Part shown: positions 28,490 through 38,364 of the stretch, piece by piece
Position numbering within the stretch: the stretch's first letter is position 1
Layout of the letters: every line of letters starts with the position of its first letter
From: DAOULT01 sp964646625
GTDB taxonomy: Bacteria; Chloroflexota; Anaerolineae; CAZYHC01
Direction of reading: 5' to 3'
DNA: 64,000 bases
Assembly: GCA_964646625.1 (NCBI GenBank)
Contig: CAZYHC010000021.1
Location: 14,957 to 78,956, forward strand
Notes under the pieces: generated by a model
Seen by the model: only the letters and a program-made list of their open reading frames with translations
Told to the model about the DNA's origin: nothing
Databases searched by the model: none
Translations under genes and position numbers: made by a program

Positions 28490-29998
28490 CTATTCTGCTC
28501 GTCTCAGCAGCAGCCTTATCACCTGTCGTAATTCGTCCCGCTCGATGGCCCGGAACAGAAAGAGAAACACAATGTATAGCCCGGCTCCAACCCCTATGGA
28601 GATAAACAAGTTCACTTCCCGCAGGAAGAACACCCCTACGCCCATCGCTCCTGCGGCCAGGGCCACCCGGAGCAGGGCTTTCCATTGGCCGCCGACCAGC
28701 AGTTCGCTTCCCAATAACTTCCAATATTGGGCCAGGCGAATGCTCCGGGCGCCCAACCGCGCCAGGGCCGCCCCTACCACCCCGGTGGTAGGTATAAACG
28801 CCAGGTCAAACCCTACACTGATAGCCGCATTAAGCACATTGACCTTCGCCCCTGCTTTCTCCTGGCGGAGGGCCATGATCAAGGCCCCCATAAGCTCGGA
28901 GAGAAACATGCAGGGCAGCGTCCAGATTAAGATACGCGTCAAGAGGATGGAATTGGCAAATTCCTCGGTATACAGGGTGACGATTAATTTATCGGCCAGG
29001 ATAGTCCCTCCCACCGCAATCGGCAGCGATAACATCAACAGGTATTTGAGAGCGCGATGCACAACCCCGTTAATCGAGTTCTCATCTTCGCTATAGGCCC
29101 GGGTCAGGGAAGGGAACATGGAGCTACAGATACTCTCAGCCACCAGTCGCAACATCTGTATCAGTTGCAGAGGGACGTTATACCAGCCCACTATCGCATC
29201 GCTCAGCACCAGCGACATTAACACCGAATCAAACCGCCCTTGAAGCGAGAAAGATAGGCTACTGATCCCGAATGGGAGCCCGGCTTTCAGCAATCCCCCC
29301 CAACGGCGGGGAGCCAGGACAAAATCCCGAACCCGCACCCTCTGGAAAACAAACCCGCCTGCTAAGATGGTCATACAGGCCCCCCCTGCCAGCGAAGCGA
29401 CGAGCAACCCCAGGAAGTCCCACCCACTGATCAGAAAAAGCACGCCCAGCCCCCAGAAGATCAACTGTTTAACCACTAACAAGCCAGCGGAATAATCCAA
29501 CCTCTCCCAGGCCATCAGAACCGAATCCAGTGGCCCCTGGACAGCATAAATGAACAACCCACAGGAAGCGATGAAGATACCCAGTACCATCGAGGGTTCT
29601 TTGCCCAGGAAATAAGCCGTAGCCGTAGCGACAATGACCACCACTCCCGACAAAAGAAATCGCAAGACCACCACATTGGGCAGCAACCAATAGATGCTTT
29701 CCCGCTTTCTGGCTATTTCTCGTAACATGTAGGGCGCCATCCCCAGGTCGGAAAAAATGTCGAAGATTTTGATGAAAGCCATCACCGCCGCATACTGGCC
29801 GAAGTGGACGACGCCCAACCTTCGGACCACGTAGACGTTGAAGAGCAAAGCCAGGATTTTGAGAAGCACCTGAGCGCCCATTGTAAAGGCCGAATTGCGG
29901 ACCACCATGGTCGTCAGGCTGTATTTCGGCTTTACCACGACCGCGGACGACGGGTGGCCCGGCTTAGCCGGTGCGGAAGCTGCCGACGCGTTTGTCAT
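28490..29998 (-). CDS. Wzx-type polysaccharide flippase
   Basis: Membrane protein of 502 residues with about fourteen helices, of the MATE/MOP polysaccharide-export family. It should turn the lipid-linked repeat unit across the membrane before polymerisation. Recognisable stretches are YVVRRLGVVHFGQYAAVMAF, FSDLGMAPYMLREIARKR and LPFGISSLSFSLQGRFDSVL. ATG 29998 is chosen because AAGGGG lies seven bases before it and it overlaps the GT4 stop by 4 bp; the longer frame would start within that gene. Confidence 0.9.
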   Translation of the reverse strand: MTNASAASAPAKPGHPSSAVVVKPKYSLTTMVVRNSAFTMGAQVLLKILALLFNVYVVRRLGVVHFGQYAAVMAFIKIFDIFSDLGMAPYMLREIARKRESIYWLLPNVVVLRFLLSGVVVIVATATAYFLGKEPSMVLGIFIASCGLFIYAVQGPLDSVLMAWERLDYSAGLLVVKQLIFWGLGVLFLISGWDFLGLLVASLAGGACMTILAGGFVFQRVRVRDFVLAPRRWGGLLKAGLPFGISSLSFSLQGRFDSVLMSLVLSDAIVGWYNVPLQLIQMLRLVAESICSSMFPSLTRAYSEDENSINGVVHRALKYLLMLSLPIAVGGTILADKLIVTLYTEEFANSILLTRILIWTLPCMFLSELMGALIMALRQEKAGAKVNVLNAAISVGFDLAFIPTTGVVGAALARLGARSIRLAQYWKLLGSELLVGGQWKALLRVALAAGAMGVGVFFLREVNLFISIGVGAGLYIVFLFLFRAIERDELRQVIRLLLRRAE

Positions 29999-31341
29999 AG
30001 CTGATCCCCTTTCTGCAAAGAGTGGTAGATGTTCGCTAATTCGCACCCCTCTTCCTGAGCCGTTTTGACCGGCAAAATGCCCTGCTTTAGCTGTTCCAAA
30101 ACAGCGGGGTCATCTACGATCAGTTGCAACTGTCGGGCCAGGTCATCTGCATCCGCAGGAGTGAAGCGCAGACCATTCACCCCGTGTTGCACGAGTTCGG
30201 CCATCCCTCCCAGGTCTGAGGTTACTACAGGTGTCCCGGCGGCGAAGGCTTCCAGAATCACGGTAGGGCTGTTCTCGTACCACACCGAGGGCACTACCAG
30301 CACATCCAGCCCGGCATGGATACGGCCGATCCGGGAGTTATCGAATCTGCCCGCAAACACTACATCGTCCCTGCCCCTGATATCATTCTGCAACTGGCGG
30401 GTGAAGCCGGGGAATTGCTCCGCATGACCATAGATGAACAACTGCGGCTTTCGCTTCCCTGGGTGCAGTTGGCAGAAGGCTCGCATCAGAACATCTACGC
30501 CTTTGTGCCGGGCAATCTGGCCGATGTAACCGATGCGCAGGTGAGAGTTTGCTGGCTGCTGCTCGGCTGGCGCCCAGCCCTCCAGATCGAGCCCCTGGCG
30601 GATGTAGAGAAAACGCCGGGGACGCACCCCTTGGGCCTCAAAAAGCTGTTTGAGAAACCGAGAAGGGGAAATAACAACCTCCACCGCATTTAACAGGGAC
30701 AGGAGATAATCATGTCGAAGCTGGACCTCCTGCTTCAGATGGGATACCCCGCTGAGACGCAACCCCAGCGGATGTTGCCACAACCGCCGGAGCACCCCTC
30801 CCAGGATACCTTTGGAGAGATGGTCGGGAATGCGTAGGCGCCGTTTCTCCTTACACAAACAGAGCGTACATTTCAGATGATCTATCGGCATCTGGCATAA
30901 TGTTCCATCACTCTGTACCAGATTTATGTGGGGGCAGAGAAACCAGAAATCCGTCAGGGTCACCACCACGGGGATGCCAAGCTCCCCGGCAGTCGAGATG
31001 GCGGCGCCAGACATCAGGTAGCCGCTGATGAGATGCAACACGTCGGGGGCAAACTCTCGCAGGAAGCCCCTCAAGTGTTCTCCAATCCAGGGATTGCGAT
31101 AGCTCCAGAGAAATGGGTGAGGAGCTTGCTTCAAGTTAAAATATAACCGCCGCACCGGGACGCCATCATAACGCTCATCCACAGAATGGAGGGTATCTCC
31201 CTGGTGGCTGATGGATTCGACGCAAATTACCTGCACCTGGTGTCCTTGCCTGATCAGCCAGCGGGCCGTGCGATACGCCCGCCAGGCCGCGCCCCCCACC
31301 CGGTCAGGGGGAAAATGATGAGTAGCCAAGACAATTTTCAT
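29995..31341 (-). CDS. GT4 family glycosyltransferase with Cys-rich insert
   Basis: GT-B transferase of 448 residues. N-terminal MKIVLATHHFPPDRVGGAAW and the donor-site region NSPTVILEAFAAGTPVVTSD are classic for GT4. An insert near residue 150 carries several cysteines (LCPHI, GTLCQMP, KCTLCLCK), a pattern seen in a subset of GT4 proteins and possibly a metal site. ATG 31341 has AGGAG about twelve bases upstream; the longer frame from 31392 would overlap the AsnB-like gene. It is separate from the Stp1-like group. Confidence 0.88.
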   Translation of the reverse strand: MKIVLATHHFPPDRVGGAAWRAYRTARWLIRQGHQVQVICVESISHQGDTLHSVDERYDGVPVRRLYFNLKQAPHPFLWSYRNPWIGEHLRGFLREFAPDVLHLISGYLMSGAAISTAGELGIPVVVTLTDFWFLCPHINLVQSDGTLCQMPIDHLKCTLCLCKEKRRLRIPDHLSKGILGGVLRRLWQHPLGLRLSGVSHLKQEVQLRHDYLLSLLNAVEVVISPSRFLKQLFEAQGVRPRRFLYIRQGLDLEGWAPAEQQPANSHLRIGYIGQIARHKGVDVLMRAFCQLHPGKRKPQLFIYGHAEQFPGFTRQLQNDIRGRDDVVFAGRFDNSRIGRIHAGLDVLVVPSVWYENSPTVILEAFAAGTPVVTSDLGGMAELVQHGVNGLRFTPADADDLARQLQLIVDDPAVLEQLKQGILPVKTAQEEGCELANIYHSLQKGDQL

Positions 31342-31388
31342 AAGATTACCGTTCTCCTGGATAAAGAAGCCTGACTTTCGCCCGGCCC

Positions 31389-33260
31389 TCAATCGTAAAA
31401 CTTTCGCAGCATCATCTCATAAGTCATAATGGGGGCAATCTTGCCGATAGTCCATATCTCCCGGCCAGCTTGATGCCGTTCCCAGATGGAGCGGATGAAC
31501 TGCGGGTTGAAGATGTTGCGCCCCAGGGTGCGTTTGTCGAAAAGGATGCTTTCCGCCCAATCCCGCAGGTCGGTGCAGAGCCAGTGCTCGTAGTCGGCGT
31601 ATAGCGTGCCCAGTTGAGAGAAAATCGGTGCCAAGTGGCGATTGATACGGTTCTTCAATTTCTGGACAAGCGCATGGCCCGCCCAGATAGACCAGCGGTC
31701 GGTGAATAGCAAGCCATTGTATTCCCAGGGAATCAGCGCCAGATCGGGCCTTTCGTGGTTGATAACCGCAATTTGCAGGCGGCGGTTCCTCCTGACTTCC
31801 GGCGGCAGGGAGTACATGAATTCAAAAAAATTGTAATCGTAGTATGGATATCTTTCTTCAATATGCGATTGATGGAATAATATAGTATGCTGATATAGCC
31901 TTCTATAACAATTCAGCATATTAAAGTACTCAAACAGGTCGTAAAAATCATATTGGGAAAAGCGAGAGACCTCCCTAATCAACGATTCAAAGGCCAGACC
32001 GCTGAGCCTGGGGTAGAGTTCATCAGAGAACAGGTGTTTCTCTTCGGCCTCATTAATGCCCGGCCAGTCATGAACCTGGTTATAGAAATGAAACAGGTAG
32101 CAATTGAAGGCCAGTTCATCTACAGGTGGATTCAGGAGAATACGTTTGCCCCCCAGGATATAATCTCCTGCCAGGCCGCTGAGATTAACCTCTATCAATT
32201 CACGCACCTGATCCATGATGCTGATACCGTGGGCATGAAGCCAGGCTTGAAAGCCTTCGGTGAGGGTCAGATGCAAATCGGCATATTGCTTAACCCATTC
32301 CCCGTTTGAAAACTCAAAATAATGGTGCTTGCTGCCCGCTCTCCGCGCAATCCAGGAGGCATAAACCGCGTCCCGGCATTTTTTGTCCCCATAGGTAATG
32401 GAGGCCACCGGCCTATGCTCGTTATTGAGGAGGCCGATGATGGTCCGCGAATCCAACCCCCCGCTCAGGAAGACCCCTGTGCGGTAATCCCCATCGGTCA
32501 ACCGATTGACCACTTGCCTGAACAAACGCCCCGTCTCCGCCACGATTTCCGGGAAAGGGGTATTGGGCGGGAGTTTGGCAATCCGGGAGAAATCCCAATA
32601 GGGCTTGATGGTCAGTTGGTCGGTCTGGAGGTTATACTCCAGAAGTGAGGCGTTAGGCAAGAGCTCAATCCCTTCGAAAAAAGTTTTCTCCCCCAAAAGC
32701 TGCTGGAAGCGCATGTATTCTGCCAGCGCGGTGAATTTGAGCTTTTTTCTGAATAAGGGATCGCATAGGATACCCTTCATCTCCGGGGCGAGAAGCAACC
32801 GGCCATCGTAGTGGGCGTACATCATCTGGCGCAGGCCGTAACGGTCGTTAGCAATGAGCAGGCGCTGGCGGGTGCGATCCAGGATAGCCAGGATAAAGAT
32901 GCCTTCCAGATCATGAATGAATTGCTCCCCTCTTTCTTCATATAACCGCAGTACCAGCCCCAGGTCACTGCTATCATGCAGACGATGCCCCTTCGCTTCC
33001 ATCCTATGCCGGATTTCTTCCACATTGTAGAGCTCACCGCTCATAAAGGCGATCAAACTTCGATCCTGATTGACGACAGGCTGCCTTTCCCGGTTGAAGA
33101 GGCCGATGCCAATGCGCCCCAACCCCACGCCTGCTGGCTCATCAATGTGGGTATCTACCACGTACCATTCACGGTGAGACATCTTCGTACCCATTGCCGT
33201 GAGAAGGGGGGCGATAGGGCTTTTTCGCTTGGAATCCAGAATTCCAAAAATTCCGCTCAT
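31389..33260 (-). CDS. AsnB-like protein lacking the glutaminase nucleophile cysteine
   Basis: Asparagine-synthase-fold protein, 623 residues. The N-terminal Ntn domain begins MSGIFGILDS, with Ser2 (codon AGC) where Cys2 performs glutamine hydrolysis. The C-terminal domain keeps the ATP-binding SGGLDSR (266-272), but the second motif, usually GEGADE, reads LAGDYILGG. Known relatives with dead glutaminase domains, such as beta-lactam synthetase and lasso cyclases, adenylate a carboxyl group and form amide or ring bonds without glutamine. The ATG overlaps the stop of the tyrosine-kinase gene by one base (TAATG). It probably forms an amide bond on a glycan or linked acyl group; the substrate is unknown. 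Confidence 0.8.
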   Translation of the reverse strand: MSGIFGILDSKRKSPIAPLLTAMGTKMSHREWYVVDTHIDEPAGVGLGRIGIGLFNRERQPVVNQDRSLIAFMSGELYNVEEIRHRMEAKGHRLHDSSDLGLVLRLYEERGEQFIHDLEGIFILAILDRTRQRLLIANDRYGLRQMMYAHYDGRLLLAPEMKGILCDPLFRKKLKFTALAEYMRFQQLLGEKTFFEGIELLPNASLLEYNLQTDQLTIKPYWDFSRIAKLPPNTPFPEIVAETGRLFRQVVNRLTDGDYRTGVFLSGGLDSRTIIGLLNNEHRPVASITYGDKKCRDAVYASWIARRAGSKHHYFEFSNGEWVKQYADLHLTLTEGFQAWLHAHGISIMDQVRELIEVNLSGLAGDYILGGKRILLNPPVDELAFNCYLFHFYNQVHDWPGINEAEEKHLFSDELYPRLSGLAFESLIREVSRFSQYDFYDLFEYFNMLNCYRRLYQHTILFHQSHIEERYPYYDYNFFEFMYSLPPEVRRNRRLQIAVINHERPDLALIPWEYNGLLFTDRWSIWAGHALVQKLKNRINRHLAPIFSQLGTLYADYEHWLCTDLRDWAESILFDKRTLGRNIFNPQFIRSIWERHQAGREIWTIGKIAPIMTYEMMLRKFYD

Positions 33261-34828
33261 TAGGACCTATAACGATAATAATGAGAATAACCGTTCATTG
33301 ACCTGACCTGGTTGAAAACCAGGCCCAGGATCCTCGTTCCTTCCTGCCGTGCCAGACGCTCCTTGACTTCGGCTACCGCTTGCCTGGTGGTGAAACCATT
33401 GCGTACCACCAGCACCGTCCCATCCACCACGCTCGCCAGAACAGCCGCGTCAGGGGCCACCAGGCCAGGGGGGCTATCAATCAGAATCACATCGACGTAT
33501 CTTTTCAACTCCCTGAGCAACTCGCCCAATCGTGGAGATACCAACAACGAGACCGGATCCAATGGCAATTTTCCACTGGAAATCAGGTAGAGGTTATCGA
33601 TGCCGGTCTTTTGCAAAGCTCTTGAGAGCCGTTTCTGCTGGGTCTCCTCACCGCCGTCCAGGAGCTCGGCCAGGCCAAAGACGTTGGGGAGGTCGAAGAT
33701 TTCATGCAAAGAAGGGTTGCGCATGTCCCCATCGATAATAATTACGCGTTTGCCCCCGGCGGCGAAGGCCGTCCCCAGGTTGGCGGTGGCGAAACTCTTT
33801 CCCTCGCGCGGTTCGGGGCTGGTGATGAGCAGGGTTTCCAGGGGCTCACTGGAACTGCCCAGGAAGATACTCGCTTTCAACTGCCGGATGGCTTCCGCTT
33901 CCACGGAGTGGGGATCGGTCTCGGTGATGAGGGCCCCGTTCCTGGTCTGTATCCTGGCAATGCCCCCCAGAATGGGCAGGTCGGGGAAGAGATTTTGCTC
34001 CACCATCTCCTCCCATTTTAACGTGTTATCCAGATATTCGATCAGGGAGGCCGTCCCCAGGGAGAGCCCCAAACCAGCCATAGCCGCCACCAGGACGACC
34101 AGGCGAGCTTTGCTGGAAATGGGGCGGCTCGGCGCAACCGCCTGCTCCACAATCCGTAAAGTGTTGGGAGAAGAGTGGCCGGCATAAGACTGGAGCAGCG
34201 CCGCATAGGTGGATTGATAGGTGGTCAAAACCGTCTCCAGGCTTTGAAGCCTTTGTTGTGTATCCATAATTTCGACTGCCGAAGTCAATTCGATAATGGC
34301 TTCCTTTAGCTCCTTGAGCTCCCCTTGCACTTTGACGATTCTCTTCTCCAGGTCATCCAATTGCTTTTTCACGAAAGCCTGTTGTACCGTTCGCCCTTCT
34401 AAAGAGGTTGGGCTCTGTAAAATTAGCTCTTCGGCCAGGGCATTGGCGAGGAGAGCTGCGGCCCGGGGGTTAGTATCGGAAACCACGATCTTCAGCAGAT
34501 GGGCCCTATAGTCCACGTGGGTTTCTATCTGAGCGGCCAGAACCGCGGGCGCCCTTTCCAGGCCAAGCTTGTTGACCACCGCTTCGGTGATGGGGCGCAG
34601 TTTCACCACTTCGGCATAAGCCTCCGCCAGGGTTGTGCTGGTTCTTATCTGGCCCGGATCCGGGTTGGGGGTTTGGAGGGCTGTCCCTACCATCAAAGTA
34701 GCCATAGCCGTATATACGGATGGTTTGCGACGAATGCTATAGTAGCTAATCGTAGCGGGAATAATGGCCCCCAGGATACACAACCACCACCAACGTTTAA
34801 TAAACCTGAAATACTTCCGAACCTCCAT
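33260..34828 (-). CDS. Polysaccharide copolymerase fused to BY-type tyrosine kinase
   Basis: Chain-length and assembly regulator, 522 residues. A Wzz domain is at the N terminus (helix WWWLCILGAIIPATISYYSI, near residues 13-33), followed by a coiled-coil extracytoplasmic region (about 170-215) and a second helix near 255. The cytosolic kinase has Walker A PEPREGKSFATANLG, Walker A' VIIIDGDMRNP and Walker B VDVILIDSPP. The C terminus (GYSHYYRYRS) has four tyrosines, the expected autophosphorylation cluster. The Walker A has R in place of the common G in GEGKS. ATG 34828 has GAGGGGG seven bases upstream. Confidence 0.92.
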   Translation of the reverse strand: MEVRKYFRFIKRWWWLCILGAIIPATISYYSIRRKPSVYTAMATLMVGTALQTPNPDPGQIRTSTTLAEAYAEVVKLRPITEAVVNKLGLERAPAVLAAQIETHVDYRAHLLKIVVSDTNPRAAALLANALAEELILQSPTSLEGRTVQQAFVKKQLDDLEKRIVKVQGELKELKEAIIELTSAVEIMDTQQRLQSLETVLTTYQSTYAALLQSYAGHSSPNTLRIVEQAVAPSRPISSKARLVVLVAAMAGLGLSLGTASLIEYLDNTLKWEEMVEQNLFPDLPILGGIARIQTRNGALITETDPHSVEAEAIRQLKASIFLGSSSEPLETLLITSPEPREGKSFATANLGTAFAAGGKRVIIIDGDMRNPSLHEIFDLPNVFGLAELLDGGEETQQKRLSRALQKTGIDNLYLISSGKLPLDPVSLLVSPRLGELLRELKRYVDVILIDSPPGLVAPDAAVLASVVDGTVLVVRNGFTTRQAVAEVKERLARQEGTRILGLVFNQVRSMNGYSHYYRYRS

Positions 34829-34853
34829 TATTCGCCCCCTCGTCTCGATACTT

Positions 34854-36269
34854 TCAGCCCCACATCCAGTTAAGGTGTTGCCAGCCAATGCTGAAAAAAG
34901 CTTTCAGGGTGTGCAGGCTATTGGCGCTTCTGAGGTAGGTCAGGGCCGGACCGGGACGCAGCGCCCACTTGCGGAAAGCCCGCCGAGCGGCCTTTTCCAA
35001 TTGCTCTGCCGAAAGATGGGGATACTCCAGCACGGTATGTTCGTCCATGTCGAAGTCCTCCCAGCGTTGCATCCTGAGCCAGCCCTGTTCTTTGGCTTCT
35101 TCGTAGAAATCTGTGCCCGGATAGGGCACCGCGATGTGAAATAGAGCCAGGTTCAGGGGAAGCCGGCTGGCCAGGCGGATAGTTTCCTCCACAGTTTCCT
35201 CCGTTTCGCCCGGCAACCCGATGATGAAATAACCCCAGTTGCCGATACCTGCCTCCCTGGCCCAGCGCAGAGCTTGCTCGATTTTGGCCAGGTTAACGCC
35301 CTTCCTGGCTCGATTGAGCACCTGTTGCGAGCCGGATTCAATGCCCCAGGAAATCATCCAACAGCCCGCCCGCTTCATCCAGGCCAACATCTCCGGATCC
35401 ACCATATCCACCCGGCTGTTGCAGGTCCAGCGGATTTCGAGACCTTGTGCGCGGATAAGCTGGCAGAGAGAGATAACCATCTCCCGGTCGTAGGTGAAGA
35501 GGTCGGCCTCGAAATGGATGTTATGCACCCCCAGGCGGCCCAAAAGTTTCAACTCCTGGATGATATGCTCCGGCGAACGGGAACGCACTTTATTTTTCCA
35601 CATCACCTTCTGGATGCAGAACCGGCACCGGGCCGGGCAGCCGCGGTTGACCAGCACAAAGGCATAGGGGCCGCGAATCATGGGGATGCGGTACTTATCC
35701 AGGGGGAGGAGATGATGTAACGGCAGAGGCAGTTCATCCAGGTTCTCGATGAGGGGCCGCTCTTCGTTGATGACAATTTCCCCCTCGCGGCGAAAGGCCA
35801 CCCCCTTGACTGCCGCCAGGTCGCGGCCTTCCTGGCGGGCCTCGATCAGCTCGTGGAAAGTAAGCTCCGGCTCGCCCCGAATGACGTAATCCAGGGAGGG
35901 AAAAGCTTCCATCGTCTCGCGGGTCAAAGGGGTTACGTGCGTGCCGATGGCGACGGTCTCCGCGCCCACCGTTTTGGCCAGGAAAGTGCTGTACATGTCG
36001 TTGGTCAGGGTGGGGGCCGTTACCTGGGTAACCATAAAACGGGGGCGTTTTTCTTCCAGATATTGCTGGAACTGGGGCCAGGTGATTTCTTCGGCAATGC
36101 AGTCCAGGATAGCCACTGCGCGGCGGTCGGCGACCATGGCCGCCAGTTGGGCCAAAGCGGTCTGCGGCCAGACCATTTTCTCCCGACTCCGCCGTCCCAC
36201 CCGGCAGATGTCCCTGATGAATACCTCCCCATCTGGAGAAGGGGGGTTTAAGAATAATACATCAAGCAT
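34854..36269 (-). CDS. B12-binding domain radical SAM protein
   Basis: About 471 residues. The N-terminal cobalamin-binding-like domain (to about residue 140) is followed by the radical SAM core with CxxxCxxC in NRGCPARCRFCIQKV, which binds the 4Fe-4S cluster. Further motifs include HFEADLFTYD and IGLPGETEETVEETI. Family members carry out methylations or ring rearrangements at unreactive carbons. Within a polysaccharide locus the likely target is a sugar or lipid, which is inference. ATG 36269 is favoured because AAGGAG is about eleven bases upstream; the ATG at 36278 sits two bases from it. It follows the GT2 gene by about 25 bp. Confidence 0.85.
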   Translation of the reverse strand: MLDVLFLNPPSPDGEVFIRDICRVGRRSREKMVWPQTALAQLAAMVADRRAVAILDCIAEEITWPQFQQYLEEKRPRFMVTQVTAPTLTNDMYSTFLAKTVGAETVAIGTHVTPLTRETMEAFPSLDYVIRGEPELTFHELIEARQEGRDLAAVKGVAFRREGEIVINEERPLIENLDELPLPLHHLLPLDKYRIPMIRGPYAFVLVNRGCPARCRFCIQKVMWKNKVRSRSPEHIIQELKLLGRLGVHNIHFEADLFTYDREMVISLCQLIRAQGLEIRWTCNSRVDMVDPEMLAWMKRAGCWMISWGIESGSQQVLNRARKGVNLAKIEQALRWAREAGIGNWGYFIIGLPGETEETVEETIRLASRLPLNLALFHIAVPYPGTDFYEEAKEQGWLRMQRWEDFDMDEHTVLEYPHLSAEQLEKAARRAFRKWALRPGPALTYLRSANSLHTLKAFFSIGWQHLNWMWG

Positions 36270-36294
36270 ACGCCTCATCTCTCCTTGCCCCTGC

Positions 36295-37506
36295 TCAACC
36301 GCCGGCCTTTGCCCCGTTGATATCTTTTTCGATGTCGAGCTCCCGCGTGCTCAACTCCGCCAGAGTGCACATCGTCACCCAGGAGATCACCAGTTGCAAA
36401 CCAATCAGAACGGCCATGGCGCTGAGCAGCAGGTAGAACCAAAAATGGGTGATGGGCAGGCCCTCCAGCCCCAGGGCCATGCTGACTGCCCCCAGAACCA
36501 GGCCCCCAGCGACGGTCAAAAGGCCCAGCCAGCCGAAATGGTGCTCCAAAGGTTTTTTGAAGAGAGGACGGCCCAGCAACCCCTGGCGCACCGGTCGGGC
36601 GTGGAAGAGGGAGACCAGGTAATTGAAGGACGCTCCCAGAGCGAAGATACTCACCCCGGCCACACCCAGCACCAGGGCGGCGTACACCCCCAGCACGCCC
36701 CAGGGCCCCAGGTAGTTGATTCCTTGCAGGCGCATAACTACCAAAACAGCCCCAATGCCCGCCGCCGCCCCCAGCCCAGCCAGCCCCATCCCCCCTAAGA
36801 CGCGCACCGGGTTGTAATTCAGTGCCGTCCAGATGATCGAGCTAAAGAAGCGCGGGCCATCGCCCAGGATGCTGAGCTTGGAGCGCCCCACCCGTTCCCG
36901 GTAGGAGATGGGCACCTCCACCATCTTCACGTTTTCATACAGGGCCCGGGTGCTCATCACCGGGGTGAAGTTCAGACCGTCGGGCAAAGGATAGAGACAG
37001 GGCAACATCTCCCGGCACAAGACCCGCATCCCGCTGGCGCTGTCGCTGACGCTACGGCTCCCCACCAGGCTGACCAGGGTGGCAAATATGACGTTGCCCA
37101 GACGGCGCATTAAAGGCATCTGGCTCTCCATACCAGCCATGCGTGAGCCGATGACCAGGTCGGCTTTCTGCTCCAGGGCCACCTGGCAGAGCCGGGGAAA
37201 TTCTTCCGGTGGATAAGTGCCATCGGCATCCAGGAAAGCCAACAAATCGCCTCTCGCATGCCGAAACCCTGTCTTGAGCGCCGCTCCGTAACCCAGGTTG
37301 ACCGAGTGCCGAATGAGCCTCACCCCCCGGTAGGAGGAAACGATCTCCGCCGTTCGGTCATGTGAACCATCATCCACCACGATCAACTCCAAATCCTCAA
37401 TCCCTGCCTCAGACAAAGGGCTTTTGACCGCCAATACCCGCTCTATGATGCCGGAGATGCCATCTTGCTCGTTGTAAGCCGGAATCACGACCGAAAGCAC
37501 GCTCAT
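36295..37506 (-). CDS. GT2 glycosyltransferase, dolichol-phosphate mannosyltransferase-like, with C-terminal membrane part
   Basis: 403 residues. The N-terminal GT-A domain has LSVVIPAYNEQDGI, LIVVDDGSHDRTAEI, NLGYGAALKTGF and AFLDADGTYPPE (DxD site), then VPISYRERVGRSKLS. The C-terminal 150 residues hold four membrane helices. This is the layout of enzymes that make polyprenyl-phosphate sugars, the donor used by GT-C and GT39 transferases. The locus has at least five such users, so supplying them is a good hypothesis. A 31-bp gap separates it from the acyltransferase upstream. Confidence 0.88.
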   Translation of the reverse strand: MSVLSVVIPAYNEQDGISGIIERVLAVKSPLSEAGIEDLELIVVDDGSHDRTAEIVSSYRGVRLIRHSVNLGYGAALKTGFRHARGDLLAFLDADGTYPPEEFPRLCQVALEQKADLVIGSRMAGMESQMPLMRRLGNVIFATLVSLVGSRSVSDSASGMRVLCREMLPCLYPLPDGLNFTPVMSTRALYENVKMVEVPISYRERVGRSKLSILGDGPRFFSSIIWTALNYNPVRVLGGMGLAGLGAAAGIGAVLVVMRLQGINYLGPWGVLGVYAALVLGVAGVSIFALGASFNYLVSLFHARPVRQGLLGRPLFKKPLEHHFGWLGLLTVAGGLVLGAVSMALGLEGLPITHFWFYLLLSAMAVLIGLQLVISWVTMCTLAELSTRELDIEKDINGAKAGG

Positions 37507-37537
37507 TGTCTCCCTCCTCCCATTGTGTCTTATTATG

Positions 37538-38341
37538 TCAACTATATTTGCCGGTCAGGACGCTTTCCTGCCACACTTTCTTGATCTCTTCCGTCCGAAC
37601 TTTCCCGGCCCTCGCGGCCTTCAAGTCCTTTATGACCCTGGCAGGCACTCCCACCGCCAGGCTATACGGCGGCACATCCCGCGTCACCACGGCCCCGGCC
37701 CCAATAACACTGTTCCGACCGATGCGTACCCCGTCAAGCACGATGGCCCCAGCTCCAATCCAGACATCGTTTTCGATCACGATGCCTTCGGCGGTGATGC
37801 CCTGTTCGACGAGCGGACGTGTGGGGTCATCGTAAACGTGATTGACGGCCATGACTTGTACCAGGGGGGCCAGGAAAACCCGGTCGCCAATGGTAACTCC
37901 CCCCTGTCCTCGGATGACGCTGAACTCCCCGACGAAGCAGCGCCGCCCGATGGCGATGCCGGCCTGGGGGATACCGCGAAAGTTATAGACTTGCAGCGTG
38001 GCATGGTGCATCACGTAAGTATCAGCCCCGATCTCAATACCTTGCGGACAGGCATGCAGGTAAACCCCGTGGTCGAGATAAACCCCGGGCTCCAATGAGA
38101 TATTAGCGGGTTGACCCAGGCGGACGCCGTGCTCAATGGCTACAAATCCCTGCATCCGCATGATCAGACGATAGGCCAGGGCCCGCAACCCGATGCCTAA
38201 CAGGGTCGGCACCCAGGCCAGGCCCAGAAACAAGACCTGTTCCAAAACATAGCGCCCCAGGCTGGTGGACTGCCCCGAAAGATAATATTTGATTTTTGGC
38301 CCCCAATCTCCGAGCCGGTTATCGTTCTGCTGGTTAACCAT
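37538..38341 (-). CDS. Hexapeptide-repeat O-acyltransferase
   Basis: 267 residues, left-handed beta-helix acyltransferase. Repeats start near residue 90 (VAIEHGVRLGQPANISLEPG) and end with IVIENDVWIGAGAIVLDGVR and IGAGAVVTRDVPPYSLAVG, the standard CoA-binding end. A hydrophobic segment (VLEQVLFLGLAWVPTLLGIG) near residue 35 suggests membrane attachment. It likely acetylates a sugar; the acceptor is unknown. It starts 23 bp after the SIS isomerase stop. Confidence 0.87.
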   Translation of the reverse strand: MVNQQNDNRLGDWGPKIKYYLSGQSTSLGRYVLEQVLFLGLAWVPTLLGIGLRALAYRLIMRMQGFVAIEHGVRLGQPANISLEPGVYLDHGVYLHACPQGIEIGADTYVMHHATLQVYNFRGIPQAGIAIGRRCFVGEFSVIRGQGGVTIGDRVFLAPLVQVMAVNHVYDDPTRPLVEQGITAEGIVIENDVWIGAGAIVLDGVRIGRNSVIGAGAVVTRDVPPYSLAVGVPARVIKDLKAARAGKVRTEEIKKVWQESVLTGKYS

Positions 38342-38364
38342 TTTGTCCGCTTTTCCCTAACGCC

